Shown: positions 11,546-24,300 of the stretch, piece after piece
Layout of the letters: every line of letters begins with the position of its first letter
Position numbering within the stretch: position 1 is the first letter of the stretch
Assembly (NCBI GenBank): GCA_021018815.1
Contig: JAITYX010000065.1
Span: forward strand, 1 to 64,000
DNA length: 64,000 bases
Direction: 5' to 3'
From: Talinum fruticosum
Lineage: Eukaryota > Streptophyta > Magnoliopsida > Caryophyllales > Talinaceae
Made by a program: the position numbers and the translations under genes
The notes under the pieces: generated by a model
The model's input: the letters and a program-made list of their open reading frames with translations, nothing else
What the model was told of the DNA's origin: nothing
The model's database searches: none

Positions 11546-12162
11546 ATTTGTTGAAGGAGAGTTCAGCCAGCTTAGACTCCTTATACTTCAACCTCTTTGC
11601 TGCATCCTCCTCTACCACCGTCTATGCAACCACCAAGTTCCTCTCATCTCTATCGGTGCACGTGCGAGGCACCCCGATCATCTTCCTTCAATTAGACTCG
11701 CTTAATCCCCTTCTTGATTTAATTTTTTTATCCAACATTCTATTTCTCCCCGCCCCAGTAGTTTTTGATGAAATGCATAGGGGAGAAATAGTTGTATGGT
11801 TTAGGGGAGTACTTTTTTTTTGTTATTTGTATCAACTCCCATTTTATCCAATGAATTTCAATACCTCTGTCTTACTCGGTACATCGTATTAGCTATGATC
11901 ATTTCTTTGATACAATTCATTATATATGCTCGATAACATAATCTACTCTTTGTAGACTCAAAAACTTGCTCGACATACTTGTTATGCTTCTTAACTTAGA
12001 CATAAATGTTCTTTGCACAATCTCCGATAACTTAGTATTGCTCAAATAACTAATGACATGTCTCGGATCCATAACGTTCTTTGAGCTTTGAATCTATTTA
12101 TGTCTAAATCCTATTGTCTTATGCTACTAACTCATTTTTCTAAGTGTTAAATGCCTTTCATC
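11546..12162 (+). other. Untranslated region between ORF3 and 3' LTR of element A
   Basis: AT-rich, with no family signature in its ORFs (one 114-codon frame at 11548-11892 runs through ORF3 tail and UTR). A purine run AGGGGAGAAATAG sits near 11778, possibly an upstream copy of the polypurine tract, which Sireviruses often have. Confidence 0.45.
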
Positions 12163-12175
12163 AAGAAGGGGAAGA
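12163..12175 (+). other. Polypurine tract of element A
   Basis: AAGAAGGGGAAGA lies one base before the 3' LTR, where second-strand synthesis is primed. The placement fixes the LTR start at 12177. Confidence 0.8.
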
Positions 12176-12176
12176 T

Positions 12177-13535
12177 TGAAGACCTAGGTATGAACTTATC
12201 TCTCCTAATGGTTTTCAAATCATTCTCACACCTTAGAAACATTATCTTTGAATTTTTCATCTCTGTCCGACCCACTTAGAAAGTCTGTTCTTGAGTGAAC
12301 ACTCAATCTTGGGTTTCGACTCACTCGGACAGTACTCGGACAAAAGTTTTGCCTAAATAATTTCATGAACTTAACTCATTATTTCAACTCGGCTGGTTCT
12401 AAAGTTCAAGATAGAATTACAATGTTAATTCTAAATAGCCGATTTATTTAACCGAGATTATTTTGAAATAACATAATATGAAATGTGTCTATAGATTTCT
12501 TTAACTCGTTTAACACATAAGTATATATACAAATGGAATTATAACATATTGAATATTAGACTTAAAAATTTCATTTAATTAGATTAAGGATATTTAGGGT
12601 TTAATTATTTGAATTAATTAATATCCTTTTCCGATATTGGACCAAAGTATTTTTATAATTTGAGTACCATTTTGGTTTTGTTTTTGCAGGCTGATAAAAA
12701 TTGATAATCTCAATTTGAAAAGCAAAAACAACCGACTTCTTACCGTTAGTCATCAACATACAAAAAGCCACATTTTCGAGCGGGTTTAGACATTATGTCA
12801 TGGTTGTTTGTTACCATTTGTGGTAAATTTAAAATTTGAGTCTAACGGTTGTTTCCACCCTAGATTTCAGTCACAACAAGTGGGTTGGATTACTTTTTGA
12901 GGCAAGAACCGATGCATAATGAGTACTTTCACAACGACTCATGTTCTAAGGGACTCACACTATCCCTTACAATGACTAGTGTTTCTCATCAGTCAAGCCC
13001 AATACACAACGACTATCCGCTTGCTGATTATAAATAGAAACCACTTCACAAGACTTAAAAGATTGCTGGAACACAACTCTCAACTCACATACTCGATATT
13101 TCGAGCTTTCAACTATGTACTTAGTTTCTCAACTTTTGTTGAACAAAGAAGTCTTGTAATCACTCATATTTATTTCTACTCAAATCTTCTATAATCCCCT
13201 TGACTAAGCTGTAGGAGGTAACTCAACTCATTTGTACCTATCTCGTAAAGGGTATCTCAATTAGTAAGTACAATTGAAAGAGTCAGTCCTTGTATTTTGT
13301 GGACTCAAAATAGTGGATTTGACTTGGTATCCGGACTTATACCAACCACGGTTTTCTTCCCCGGAGGGTTTCCACATAAAATTCTTATGTTCTTCTCTTT
13401 CTAAGTCCAATACGAGGCTTAGTTTGTATTTATGAGTTCTAACTTAAGCACAAAGTTTATATTTTCATAAAATTTCCTTCACACCCTATTCACCCACTTC
13501 TAGGGTGATTCAGAATCTCGTAGCTCAAATCTTTA
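12177..13535 (+). repeat. 3' LTR of element A
   Basis: Starts TGAAGACCTAGG and ends AATCTTTA, where the 5' LTR ends AACCTTCA, so the last C has become T. About 1359 bp against 1427 for the 5' LTR. TATA box TATAAATAG near 13027. One notable indel: AACTCGGCTGG here (about 12386) against AACTGGCTTG at 1827 in the 5' LTR, one of the CTG-to-CTCG changes reported below. Confidence 0.88.
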
Positions 13536-14449
13536 GCAATGAAGAAAGCGATAAATCTAAGCTATTACATCGGGTAGGGTAGAAAGTAAGTGAAATTACA
13601 TCGCTTCCAAAACCACATTACTAAAATCGAAATAATCAAAATAAAAGAAGGAATTAAAATGACTAAAATAAAGGGAAAAGGAACTAGGATAATCCAATCG
13701 GCACCCTTAGGTAGACGACTTAAAACTAGACTAGAATTCAGCATAGTAATGACAATAAAAGTGGAAAATGTGAGTGGGAAATGAAAGCCCTTTTGTGGAA
13801 AGTTGTTGGAGAGGAGATGAGAGTATGAGTGGAGAGAGTAGAAAAGGAAATAGGAGCAAGAATTCAGGAGAATGAGGGAAGAAATGTAGCTGAATTGGTG
13901 TGTGAAATGAGGGAAATGAGACCACTATTTATAAAAAGCTTAGGCAAAGAAAACCCTTAACCTAGCCTCTAAAAATTAGATAAATAGGTAAAAAATAAAT
14001 CCAGAAAATTAGTTAGGGATAGGATATGATCAATTAAAACATCAAAATTTCTGCGTTTAGAAGATTTGAGGGTCGGTTCCGGTCTAGTGTTAGGTTTAGG
14101 AAACAAGGCCATGCTTGGCTAGGTTGAAGTTGAATTAAGGGGATGGATCTAATCATCTAGGCCGAATTTGGGCCATTTTTTTGTATGGGGTACTATTTGT
14201 TTTGATTTTTGGGCTGAAATGGGGATTGTCACTCTGTTTTAGTCTAGTCTCATCCCAAGTATAAAAATAAAGTTAGGTCTTCATCATCTGGATAGTAGAA
14301 CTAAATAATAAATAAAACATAAAAAGCACGACATTTTTTGGGAGTATAATAGAGGGAGAGGCGAACTATGTGAAAAGAGGAAAAGCAAAAGGGAAATTAG
14401 AAGCCTAATAAAGTCATTAGTTCTTATCTTCCAAATGAATGTGAGTACT
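13536..14449. repeat. Old repeat, right part
   Basis: Continues the flank of element A. It begins GCAAT, the right target duplication. The stretch 14200-14345 is similar to 275-420. The purine-rich stretch 13590-13920 makes open frames on both strands without family signature. The junction with element B gag lies within about 14400-14460; no LTR is present there, so B is truncated or was deleted at its 5' end. Confidence 0.45.
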
Positions 14450-15198
14450 AGTTATGTGAGAACATCACTCAAATGTATATACGATTTACTGAGATTGCAA
14501 ACAATCTCAAATCACTCGGCAAGAAGATGCCTAATGTAGAAGTTGTGAAAAAACTTTAAAGGTGTCTTCCAAAGAAGTCCAAAAGTGACGACTATTGAAG
14601 AAGCCTATGACCTCAGCAAGCTCAAGCTAGATGAGTTAATTGGGAAACTTCTAACCTATGAGTTGCATCTTTAAGAAGAAAAATCCGAGGCTAGCACCGG
14701 AAAGAACATTGCTCTAAAAGCCTCGAAGGAAGTTGGTCCTAGTCCGAGCTCCTCAAACTCAAAAGAAGATCCCATGGCACTTCGGCTGTTTTGAGTGTGC
14801 TAGCAAAGAACACATTGTAAAAGACTCGCCCAAAGAGGAATAAGAACTATAAGAAGAAGAAAGTCATGGTAGCAACATGGAGTTAGGACGAGTCAAACAA
14901 TGATGATGATAGTAAGGATGAATCGAAGTGTCTAATGGCTATTATCGACTCATAAGCAGAGTTTGAGTCGAACTAGAAGCATCTAATTCGAGAGAACAAA
15001 CCTTCAAAAGGTAATTGACTATTTCCTCAAATTTTCTAAGCAAGATGTAGCTAAGCATATTTATACTTTGGAGAAAAAGTCCAATTCTAATTCTTGTTTG
15101 TTTGAAGAAAAATATAAGTCCCTTGAAACCGAGAACAAAGTTTTAAAAGTTGATTTAGAAAAGCTGAGACTCAACTTAAAGGTCGTTAAGACCAGCTC
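14450..15198 (+). pseudogene. gag: gag of element B, first part
   Basis: Starts within the capsid region at ITQMYIRFTEIANNLKSLGK, with no upstream gag. The zinc knuckle at 14787-14828 reads CFECASKEHIVKDS: the fourth ligand Cys is Ser. A lysine-rich NYKKKKVMVATW-like stretch and an acidic DESKCLMA stretch follow. The coiled-coil segment ESETENKVLKVDLEKLRLNL is cut at 15188-15198 by the LINE. Gag resumes at 20761 at the same codon. Confidence 0.75.
15188..15198. repeat. 11-bp target duplication of the LINE, left copy
   Basis: AAGACCAGCTC, repeated exactly at 20761-20771 after the poly(A) run. Gag coding sequence continues across if the insert is removed. Exact duplications of this length with a poly(A) tail are the hallmark of target-primed reverse transcription. 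Confidence 0.9.
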
Positions 15199-15243
15199 GG
15201 AGCATTTGAAATCTTTCATTCTATGCATTGCCGTTCGGAGTTG

Positions 15244-18200
15244 TGTAACACCCCGAAATTTAATCATGTTTAATTAATCTAAATTTGTATTTTATCGTCT
15301 TAATATTATGTAAGAGATGTGAGCAAGTGCAAAAAAAAAAAAAAAAATGAAACTGAAATGAAAGATGCGAACAAATTAGATAATCGCAAATAATAATGAG
15401 TAATCCATACAAATATACATCTCGTGAAAAAAAATGTATATACTTTCAAATAGTGCAAAATTTTAGTCCGAACCCGAATAATTTAAAAGCAAAACTAAAA
15501 TAAGGTGTAAATTATTATAACAACGAATAAAATTTAGCCAAATGTGTGAGTAAACTTAACTATGTGGTAAAACTAATAGTAAAAAGATAGAAAGTTAATT
15601 AAAATTTTCAAGACAAAAGAAAAAGGAAAAAAAAAGGGGAGAGTTTGCTAGAAGTATCGGGAATCGGTAGAAAGCTTATAATGCAAGCCTAGCACATTCA
15701 TCTTCCATCTCTCTCACCTCTCCTTCCTCTTCTCCCCCTCTCGCCCCTGCTGTTGCTGTGTCGTCGGCCAGCCATCGGATGGACCTACAGCCGCCAACAA
15801 ACCACCTCCGGTACTTGGACGCCACCCCTGCTACCGCCAACAACCTTTTCTCGCTCCTCCTCTCTCTGTTTCACGCCAGCCAGGGCAGAACCGCCCCTAC
15901 TCGTTGTTGTTGCTGCTCGAACCGGCTACCGCCAATGTCCCCTAACCGCTGCCGGCGCTCGACGCCATCGACCGGTGCCTCACATTGCCACCCGAGCCAC
16001 CCAATCTCCACCACCGAACTTCCAACACCAAATTCCACTCGAAACCCCTTTTGAGGTATCTCTCTAATCCTCAATTTCTAAGTAAATTCTATCCCAAATT
16101 TATATTGTACTTGAATAATTAGACAAATAGTTGTTTTAATTCAAGTTGTAATTGAGTTTTGAATTGATTTGTGGTGGAATTGGAAGAACATTAGGAGCAA
16201 TTGAAATTGGATTTAGGGTTATTGTACGTTGATATGGAATTGGAAATTAATATGGTTATGGTCATATTGTGAATATACTTCTTTGATATTCTATTGAGCA
16301 TGATTGAATTACCTTGTTATGTGAAGGTTGATTGAGTTTGAATTGGTTGCTGCTGGAATCGAAAGAACTTTGGGGGATGATTGAAATATGATTATATATT
16401 AAATTAGGGTTGAGTATATGTTTATAAAGTATTGGAAATCAATTTTGGCTTATTCAAATTGTGAGTATGCTTGTGGAATTTCTATATGAGAATGGATTGC
16501 TTGATTGTGCAAAGATTGTTTGAGTTGTAAAGGCATGCTAGGGAAGTGAATTAATCAAAATTAGGTGATGTTAACCCTTGAAAAAAAAGGAATAGATGAA
16601 AGTATATTTGAAAGTTTAATTGGATTTGAGGTGGTTTTTTGGAATTTAATTAGGTAATTATGTGATTTTGCTAAAATTGATTTGAGGAGTACGTGGATGT
16701 GAATTGGGCAACTCATGTTTGGATTTGAAAGGAAGAGTACTATGTGGGTATTGCAAACTCTCAAATTAATAGTAATTTCAAAGCCCAAATGAGTTTGTTG
16801 TTGAACCTATGATGTTGTAATTTGGTTGAGCTTATGGAGATAAATTAGGGTATCTCACATGTGAATGGATTGGGAAGAAATGATTGTGGATTATGAAAAC
16901 CTGTGGGTTCCATTGCTTGTTTTTATGAGGCGGCTTGACGTTCCCCGAATTCACATGTTTCAGCTTGGCTATGAATCGAATTGGGTGGACGAGTTGTGAG
17001 TTGTGAGTAGTTGTTTATGAATGCAAGTTAACGCAAAGTTTATTCTAGATGATCTTATATAAGTTTGAAATGATTTGAGAATTGAATCAAAGTTTCGGAT
17101 GTTAAATATCTGATCGGATAAAGTAGTTAACTAATTTATCAAATTTAAGGTATGGTTTTAATATGGTGGTGGTTGTGAAAATGACTTATAATGGCTTGAA
17201 ACCGGCAAAGGAGCTTATTAATAACTAAATGAATAATAATAAGTTATTAAAGATTCAAGATAATTAGTGATAAATTAATTAATTAATGTTCATTGCTAAA
17301 AACTTACGAATTGAACTCTTATGAGCACAGTATACCAAACCGAAATAATACAAGAAAATGGAGTTGCATGTGGGAGTGTAAAAAGGAAAATAAATGATAT
17401 CTAAGGTATGTTATTGCTTGTATCTTTCTCGAAATATTCATCTTTGTTAATAAGTTTATAGTTTTTATCTTACAAATGATTCCGACCCACTTCACGATCA
17501 CGAGTTCATAGTTTACAGTAAATTTATCACAGCTTACGATTCACGATTACAGCTTACGATCACGATTACATTTCAAAGGGGCCCTCCCCGATCGATCAAG
17601 ATAAATGAATGAATTGTTTATATAGTCACAACTACATATATGATGATCTCACAGAATCGCCATGACATCCACATGTACAAAAATGAGTCCTAAACTATTC
17701 CCATGATTAATGTATAGTGAAATTACTTCGATTTTACACATAAACAGACTTTTGAAGCTTATTTTAATTACCTCCGTGCGCCCACCGACTTTTATAATAT
17801 ATATTTTTACAGTACAAGGGTAGCGTACTTGGCCTATGGCTCATTTTTGTTTTTAAGTTTTCTTAAATGTTTTTAGGGAAATAAAGGCATGTTAATATTG
17901 GGCAAGAAGTGACAAGAGCAAAGGAATCGGGAAGTGTTGGCTCGGATCGGTGATCGGACTTTGATTTTTATTCTTGAAGTGTTTTATAGTTCGCTGTTGA
18001 TGGCGGTTTTTTTTTTTGTTAAGAAATCCTTGTGGATTCAATTTGCTTGCGGAGTTTATTCTGGTTGATGGTAAAATTGTTAAATGCCATAATGTATGTT
18101 GGGGAGAACGAACTCATGTTTGGTGGTTTAAATTATGTACATATTGCGTTTGATGTTACGAGACTTTAAATGTAAGTGTTTGGGTAAATTGAAAAGATTA

Positions 18201-18344
18201 TCGTGTGTTTTGTTGTAATGTTAGCCTAGTCTCTCAAGGAGGGACGACAGTAACGCCCTAATATGACATTGTTTTTCGCTGCCTTGTTATGGTATACTTA
18301 TTCATTGAATGTGTTTTATATAGTGATTATATTGAAGCGTTACA
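15244..18344 (+). repeat. Putative long solo LTR inserted in the LINE
   Basis: Begins TGTAACACCCCG and ends AAGCGTTACA, complementary ends of the TG...CA type, length about 3101 bp. No PBS, gag or pol is present. The layout is an AT-rich first part, a CT-rich GC-richer leader (15700-16050) and a long AT-rich remainder. It matches in outline the element at 56219-59320, which has a perfect 5-bp duplication. Here the flanks are AGTTG and ACCTG (3 of 5), so the duplication is not proven. Long LTRs with these ends occur in Tekay/Del-type gypsy elements; the assignment is from memory. ORFs at 15753-16067 and on the other strand are low-complexity leader and were not called. Confidence 0.6.
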
Positions 18345-20730
18345 ACCTGGGGAAGCATGGCTATAAAGCTGGATATGGAAAAGGCTTATGACAGAGTAGA
18401 GTGGAATTTTCTTCGAGGTGTTATGATTAGAATGGGGTTTACACCGAGTTGGGTGAATATTGTGATGAGTTGTGTGCGACTCGTGACCTTCTCTTTTATT
18501 ATAAATGGCAAGCCTAAGGGGTTTATTGTTCCTTCCAGGCGTCTCCGCCAGGGAGATCCGATTTCTCCCTATCTCGCCTTTGTTTTGTGTCTGAAGGCCT
18601 TTCCTACCTTATTTCAAATGCGGTAGTAGAAGGGAGATTAATAGGTCACAGTGTCCGTACTAGGGCTCCTCGTTATCTTTCATCTTCTTTTTGCAGATGA
18701 TACTGTTATTTTCTCGCAAAGCGGAAGTGGCACAAGCCGATGTAGTTAAAGACCTGTTGGACAAATATGAAACAGACCTCCGGATAGAAAGTCAATTATT
18801 CGAAGACTAATGTTTCTTTTAGTAGAGGTGTGCTATAGGAGAGGCGGGATGCAGTGACTATCACTCTAGATATTAGGGAGAGTTTGGCCCACGACAAATA
18901 TTTAGGCCTCCCTACCAAGTTCGCGGAAGCAAGCTTTTTGCCGATTAAAGTTCGAGTTACTAAACAAATCTCAAGTTGGATGGGTAATTGTCTCTCTTGG
19001 GCAGGGCGGGAAGTGCTAGTTAAAGCAGTAGTGCAAGCAATCCCTACCTTCTCAATGAGTATTTTTAAATTTCCAATGGAGCTTTGTGACAATATTCAAT
19101 CATTGGTCAACCAGGTTCGGTGGGGACATTCTTCCTTGGAGTCTCATAAAATCCACCTTCTTAATAGTAACTCCCTTTGTAGTCCAAAGGCGTCCGGGGG
19201 CTTAGCTTCGGGGATATGGACTCTTTCAATTCTGCACTGTTGGCTTGACAGCTTTGGGGATTAACCTAGGATGAGTCTACGCCTGTATGGAGACTCGCTT
19301 AAAGCTTGGTATTTTCCCGATCGCGAATTAATGAGTGCCAATTTGGGACACCACCCTAGCTTCACGTGGAGGAGCCTTTGGAGTGTTCGATGGGTCATTG
19401 AACAAAGAAACTTTTGGAGAGTTGGAGATGGGTCGACGCTGAACATTTGGGACTCTAAATGGATCACTCGTCCATATTCTTTTAAGGTAATAACTCCCTT
19501 TAATCCACAATTTTCTTTGCTCCGAGTTGGGGATCTTATTGATTTGGATAAGCTGGATTGGAATGTTGAGTTAGTGGAATCCATTTTTTACCTATTGATG
19601 CTTGAGATTATCAAATCGATTCCACTAAGTGTTAACCTACTTCCCGATCGTCTACTTTGGTTTGGGTCCCCTATTGGTGAGCTCATGACCAAGCTAGCGT
19701 ACCATTTCATTCGGGCATTTAAATATTCCGAAAGTGCAAGTATTAGTTCCGAAAGGCAATTAGATTGGAATTGTATTTGGGATTTAACGATCCACTCGAG
19801 AATCCGGATGTTTGTTTGGCATTGTTGTGCTGGAATCTTACCTACAGACACACAAATTAGGTGCTTGGATTTAGACTTTCTCCATGAAATGTAACTTGTG
19901 TGGTTGGGTTGAAGAAACCGATGTTCATGCTCTCTTCCACGACCCCGTTGCTTATTTGGTATGGAGTTGTAGTAAGTTCAAAACCATTCTACCTCTACCT
20001 GATGGTCCTAATCTTCCGGATGTCTTTTCGGAGCTAAATCGCAGCTGGGGAGGGGAGTGGGAAGAGCTCCTAGCGGTGGTTAGGGGGATCCGGACGGCTA
20101 GAAATAAGGCGTTGTATAGTGAAGAGAGGGTGAAGTGGGAGCTAGTAGCGGATAGAGCCATTGGAATGGTGAAGGGCTTCCATGAGATAATGGAGAACAC
20201 ATCTCTAGGGACTAGTTCGCTACCCATCGTCCGGAAATCGCCAAGTTCGGGGTCGGTGAAGTTTAACTTTGATGCTGCTCATCTTGGCGACTAGGGGCAT
20301 GGATGGGGCGCTGTGGTTCGGGACACCGAGGGGTCTATAGTTATGGCTTGTGTCGAGCAGGGGATGGGTTTTCTAGGTCCTGAAATTGAAGAAGCAAGAG
20401 CTTGTCGATATGCATTAATGGAAGTGGCAAGAAGAGGATTCACCGAGTGTGGAAATCGAAGGAGATTGTCTTTCCCTTATCTCTAAGCTAAAGAAGAAGC
20501 TCTCGTTGGCTTCTAGTATAGGATTGATCATCGATGATATTCTACATATTTGTCAATCTTTCCAATTCTATGCTTTTTCTTTTGTTAAAAGGAAGGGTAA
20601 TAGAGTAGCTTATAGCTTAGCATATCTCCAACCCTATGATTCTCATGCTAGAGTTTGGCTTGGAGATGGGCCGGATTGTATTCTAAATCTGGTCAGTTTG
20701 GATGTTGAAACCTATTTGGGTTTGAATTAA
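18345..20730 (+). pseudogene. LINE ORF2 C-terminal half: RT, zinc-finger region, RNase H
   Basis: Reverse transcriptase of a plant L1-type LINE. RT motifs are LDMEKAYDRVEW (18366), RLRQGDPISPYL (18541), the catalytic FADD (18690-18701) and HDKYLGLPTKF (about 18890). The zf-RVT-type region follows at about 19770-19980, with WDLTIHSRIRMFVW and CNLCGWVEETDVHALF. A C-terminal RNase H of the plant RVT_3 type is at 20260-20700: acidic positions are visible in FNFDAA, EIEEARACRYAL and EGDC. The frame is broken by indels near 18620, 18790, 19264 and 19890 and by a stop after AAHLGD at 20292. It is a dead copy. Confidence 0.88.
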
Positions 20731-20760
20731 TAAAACCCCCTTTTTTGGATCAAAAAAAAA

Positions 20761-21300
20761 AAGACCAGCTCAAAGGATAATGAGATTGAGTCTAAGTGCC
20801 TTAGAACTTAAATGTGCTATTAAAGAAAAAGCTCAAAGAGTTTGAGAACCTTGTTTTAAAACTTACCCAAGGTCAGAAAAACCTTGATTTATTACTTGGT
20901 TCTCAATGTGTTTCTTTCAGAGAGGAGGGTCTAGTTTCTAACTCGAAAAGAAGGATAACTCCTATAAGAGTCTTTTCAAAACCGATTCCAGAAAAATTCG
21001 GTTTTAAAAAGTTGAGCATGGTCCCATACATCCAATGAGAAAAGGGACTGAGCCCGGACAAGTTTATCAAAAGAAGTCATCCTAGACTAATTACAAAAAG
21101 GTTTTTAACAAAAATAAGACTCGGTTTCCAAATAAGAAGAGTTGGAATCGACTAAGCCAAAAATGATTCAAATCTCGAGTTCCCAAGAGTTTCCTTCCTC
21201 CAAAATTGACCTCGGTAAGGATAGTTACTAGTTTATAAGAGGAAGTGAGAAGGGTTAGTGTGTTTTCTATTTTGCAAGCACCAAAAGCCAAGAAGGACCA
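20761..21300 (+). pseudogene. gag: gag of element B, second part
   Basis: Resumes at the duplicated AAGACCAGCTC and continues the gag C-terminus: KLTQGQKNLDLLLGSQ, also seen in A (about 4505), C (about 31715) and D (about 42200). An EEVRRVSVF-type stretch leads into the protease. Stops and frame changes are present. Confidence 0.7.
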
Positions 21301-24300
21301 CTGTTATGTTGATAGTGGATGCTTTTGACACATGATGAGGAACTCAAGACTCTTTTATGAGCAAGAAAAGCTAGATGGAGGTAAAGTCACATTTGAGGAT
21401 AATAGAAAAGGGAAGATTGTAGGAATTAGTAGAGTTGGCCACAATGACAACTCGGTTAACCCCGTTTATCTTGTTCAAGGACTCAATTACAATCTTATGA
21501 GTATATCCCAACTTTGTGATAAAGGCTAAGAGGTAAAATTCATTCGGACAAATTATTTTATCTTAGAAGCAACCACAAATGAAACAAAGCTCTAAGGTCT
21601 AAGGTCAAGTAACACTTATACTATCTCCTTAAATGATTCAACTCAGAATTTATCTTATTTAAAAGTAGTAGTTAATGATAATTCTTGGACATAACATCGT
21701 AGATTAGGTCATATTAGCATGCATACAATTAAGAAATTATCATCACAAGGGTTAGTTCGAGGACTTCCTAAATATGCATTTAACAAAGATAAAATCTGTG
21801 TTGCATGTACAAAAGGGAAGCAAGTCATATCTTCATTCAAACTACATAAAACTGTTTCCATCTCAAAAGTGATTAAACTTATTCACATGGATTTGTGTGG
21901 GGAAATTCATGTAAAAAGCTTAGGTGGTAAATTATATATGCTTGTAATTATCGATGGTTATTCAAGATTTACCAAGGTATGTTTTCTTAAGAATAGGAAA
22001 GAAGCATGTAAGGAGGTCATCAGGTTATGCGGACAAATGTAAGGAAGAAAGTTTGACTACTTTGAGTTTGCATATTTCTTGTGACAAATCTAGGATCTTT
22101 CATAACTTCTTAGCACCAAGAACACTCCAATAAAATGGAATGGTGGAACGAAAGAACAGAGCTCTTGAAGATATTGTTAGAACAATGTTTATCGAGAACG
22201 ATCTACAATACTATTTACGGGGTGAGGCACTCAACACCGCAAACTATACACCGAACAAATGCCTTATTCGCCCAATCCTGAAGAGAACACTCTACGAGCT
22301 TTACAAAGGGAAGAAACCCAACATTTCCTAGTTCAAACCTTTTAGGTGTAAGTGCTTTATACACAACAACGATGAGGATCACTTAACTAAATTTGATGCA
22401 AGGTCGGATGTGGGTATATTTCTTAGTTATTAATTTCATAGTAAAGGTTATCTTATTTTCAATAAGAGGACTAACAAAGTGGATGAAAGTATCCACATTG
22501 TTTTTTATGAACTAGATAATGGCAGGATAAGTGTGTGTAACTTCTCGGACTTTAAATTGAGAAAAGATGATGATGATCTAATGTAAGCTAAGCTCGGAAT
22601 GTTGGAAAACAAAAGAATTAAGGAACCAACTGATCGAATTCCAAACTTAGCTCAACCAATTGAGAAACTAAATGTTTAAGACCCAAATCTGGTAAATCAA
22701 AGGTCAAGTAAAGCTTTCAAGTATAATTCTAGTCATCCTCTTGAGAACATCTTCTCGAGACATTAACTCAGGTGTGCAAACTCATTCTTCTTTATAAAAT
22801 CTTTAGCATTTTTTGTATTCATCTCAATGATTGAACCTAATAATGTAGTGGAAGCCTTACTTGAACTTGAATGGGTAGAGGCTATGCAAGAAGAACTATC
22901 ACAATTTGAGAGAAACCAAATTTGGACCTTGACCAACCGACCAACCGAGTACCCACTTATAGGAACTAAATGGGTTTTCAAGAAAAAGCTGGATGAGGAT
23001 GGTTTGGTAGTCGAAATAATGTCGGACTAGTTTCCTAAGGGTATAATCAAGAAAAGGGTATTGATTATGGGGAAACCTTTGCATCGTTGCTAGAATTGAA
23101 GCCATTCGAATCGTACTTGCATTTGTATCAAATATGAACATAAAGTTTTATCAAATGGATGTCAAATGTGCATTTCTTAATGATTATATTAAGGATGAAG
23201 TTTATTTTAAGTGACCCGAGTGGATTTGAAACTCCTCATTTTCTAAACCATGTTTTAAATTACAAAAACTCTTTATAGTTTGAAGCAAGCTCATAGAGCT
23301 TGGTATGCAAGATTGTGTAGTTTCTTGGTTAAAAATGGATTTAAAAGAGGTTTGATTTATAAAACCTTATTTATAAAAACCAAGGGGAAAGATTTTTTCA
23401 TCATTCAAATTAATTTTGATGATATTGTTTTCGGTGTTACTAAGGAAATTCTTTGCCAAGAATTTTCCGAGTTAATAAGGAAGGAATTCCAAATGAGCAT
23501 GATTGGAGAACTTTATTTCTTCCTTAGACTACAAATAAAACGAGAGAAGGATGAAATTTATGTTCATCAATCCAAGTACGTAAAGGAGATACTCAAGAAG
23601 TATAAGCTTCAAGATGCTAAGCCAACAACCACTCCTGTGGTAAGCAGCACAAAATTGTACTCGAGATGAAATGGGTAAGTCGAGTAGATTAGAAAATTTA
23701 TATAGGTGTGATTAGATTTCTACTTTACCTAATATCTAGTAGGCCAGATATTATGTTTATTATTTGCCTATGTGCAAGATTTTAGATTGATCTAAAAGAG
23801 TCACATCTCACTATGGTGAAGAGAATTTTTAGATATCTTACAGGCACTTACTCATTGGGTCTTTGGTATTCTAAAGATCGAAGTCCGATCATCGGTGGCT
23901 ACTCGGATGCTGACTATGTTCCGTATAAGGTCGATTTCTTGGATAATCATTGATCTCCCGACACTTCAAGAAGTAGAACTCAGTCGCCTTATCAACAACC
24001 GAGGCTAAGTACATATCAGTAAGAACATGCTGCACTCAATTGTCTGTGGATCTCGCAACATTTGAAAGATCTAGGATTGAGCTTCTTAGCAATACCTATC
24101 AAATGTGACAATCAAAATGCAATTAGCATAACCAATATCCCAATTCAGCACTCCAAAATGAAACACATTGAGATCAAGTATCATTCTTAGAGAGACCACT
24201 TTGGAAAATATGATATTGAGTTAGAACTTGTTCCTACTAAGCTTCAATTAGCCGATATTTTTACGAAACCTTTATGTGAAGATTAGTTTTGTTTATATGC
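21300..24300 (+). pseudogene. pol: pol of element B, broken
   Basis: Protease: YVDSGCF at 21307, so the DSG triad remains. Integrase region: 107-codon open segment 21719-22042 with CVACTKGKQ and IHMDLCGEI, then 22140-22331 with ERKNRALED. RT: TNRPTEYPLIGTKWVFKKKL (from about 22935), FYQMDVKCAF near 23145, and a 129-codon open segment 23280-23669. The catalytic motif is INFDDIVFG where A and C have YVDD, so Tyr is Asn and Val is Phe. RNase H remnants run 23700-24290 and end in ADIFTKPLCED near 24250. Many stops. Confidence 0.8.

Larger units (their letters stand above)
1618..13535 (+). mobile_element. Sirevirus-like Ty1/copia retrotransposon A, two LTRs, decayed
   Basis: In order it holds a 5' LTR, a Met-tRNA-type primer site, gag with a zinc knuckle, protease, integrase, reverse transcriptase, RNase H, a third ORF, a polypurine tract and a 3' LTR. 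Total length is about 11.9 kb, or about 10.2 kb without the CACTA insertion in RT. The long LTRs, the RT motif YVDDIIFG, the tail FCFIRNKLGM and an extra ORF after pol fit the Sirevirus (SIRE1/Endovir) lineage as known from other plants. Every coding segment has stops and frameshifts, so it cannot move on its own. The LTRs differ by many substitutions and small indels, so the insertion is old. Confidence 0.85.
15199..20760 (+). mobile_element. 5'-truncated LINE with RNase H, split by a long LTR
   Basis: Bounded by an exact 11-bp duplication and ending in a poly(A) run at 20752-20760. The LINE itself is about 2.46 kb. Its first 45 bp (15199-15243) read FEIFHSMHCR in one frame, the usual LINE stretch just upstream of the first RT motif. 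The rest resumes at 18345 with MAIKLDMEKAYDRVEW. Between them lies a 3.1-kb LTR-like insertion. So the order of events is element B, then LINE, then LTR. Only the 3' part of ORF2 is present, as is common for LINE copies. Confidence 0.88.

Noticed and set aside
15753..16074. Overlapping frames of 67-104 codons on both strands
   Set aside because: CT-rich leader of a long LTR; low-complexity and open in several frames.
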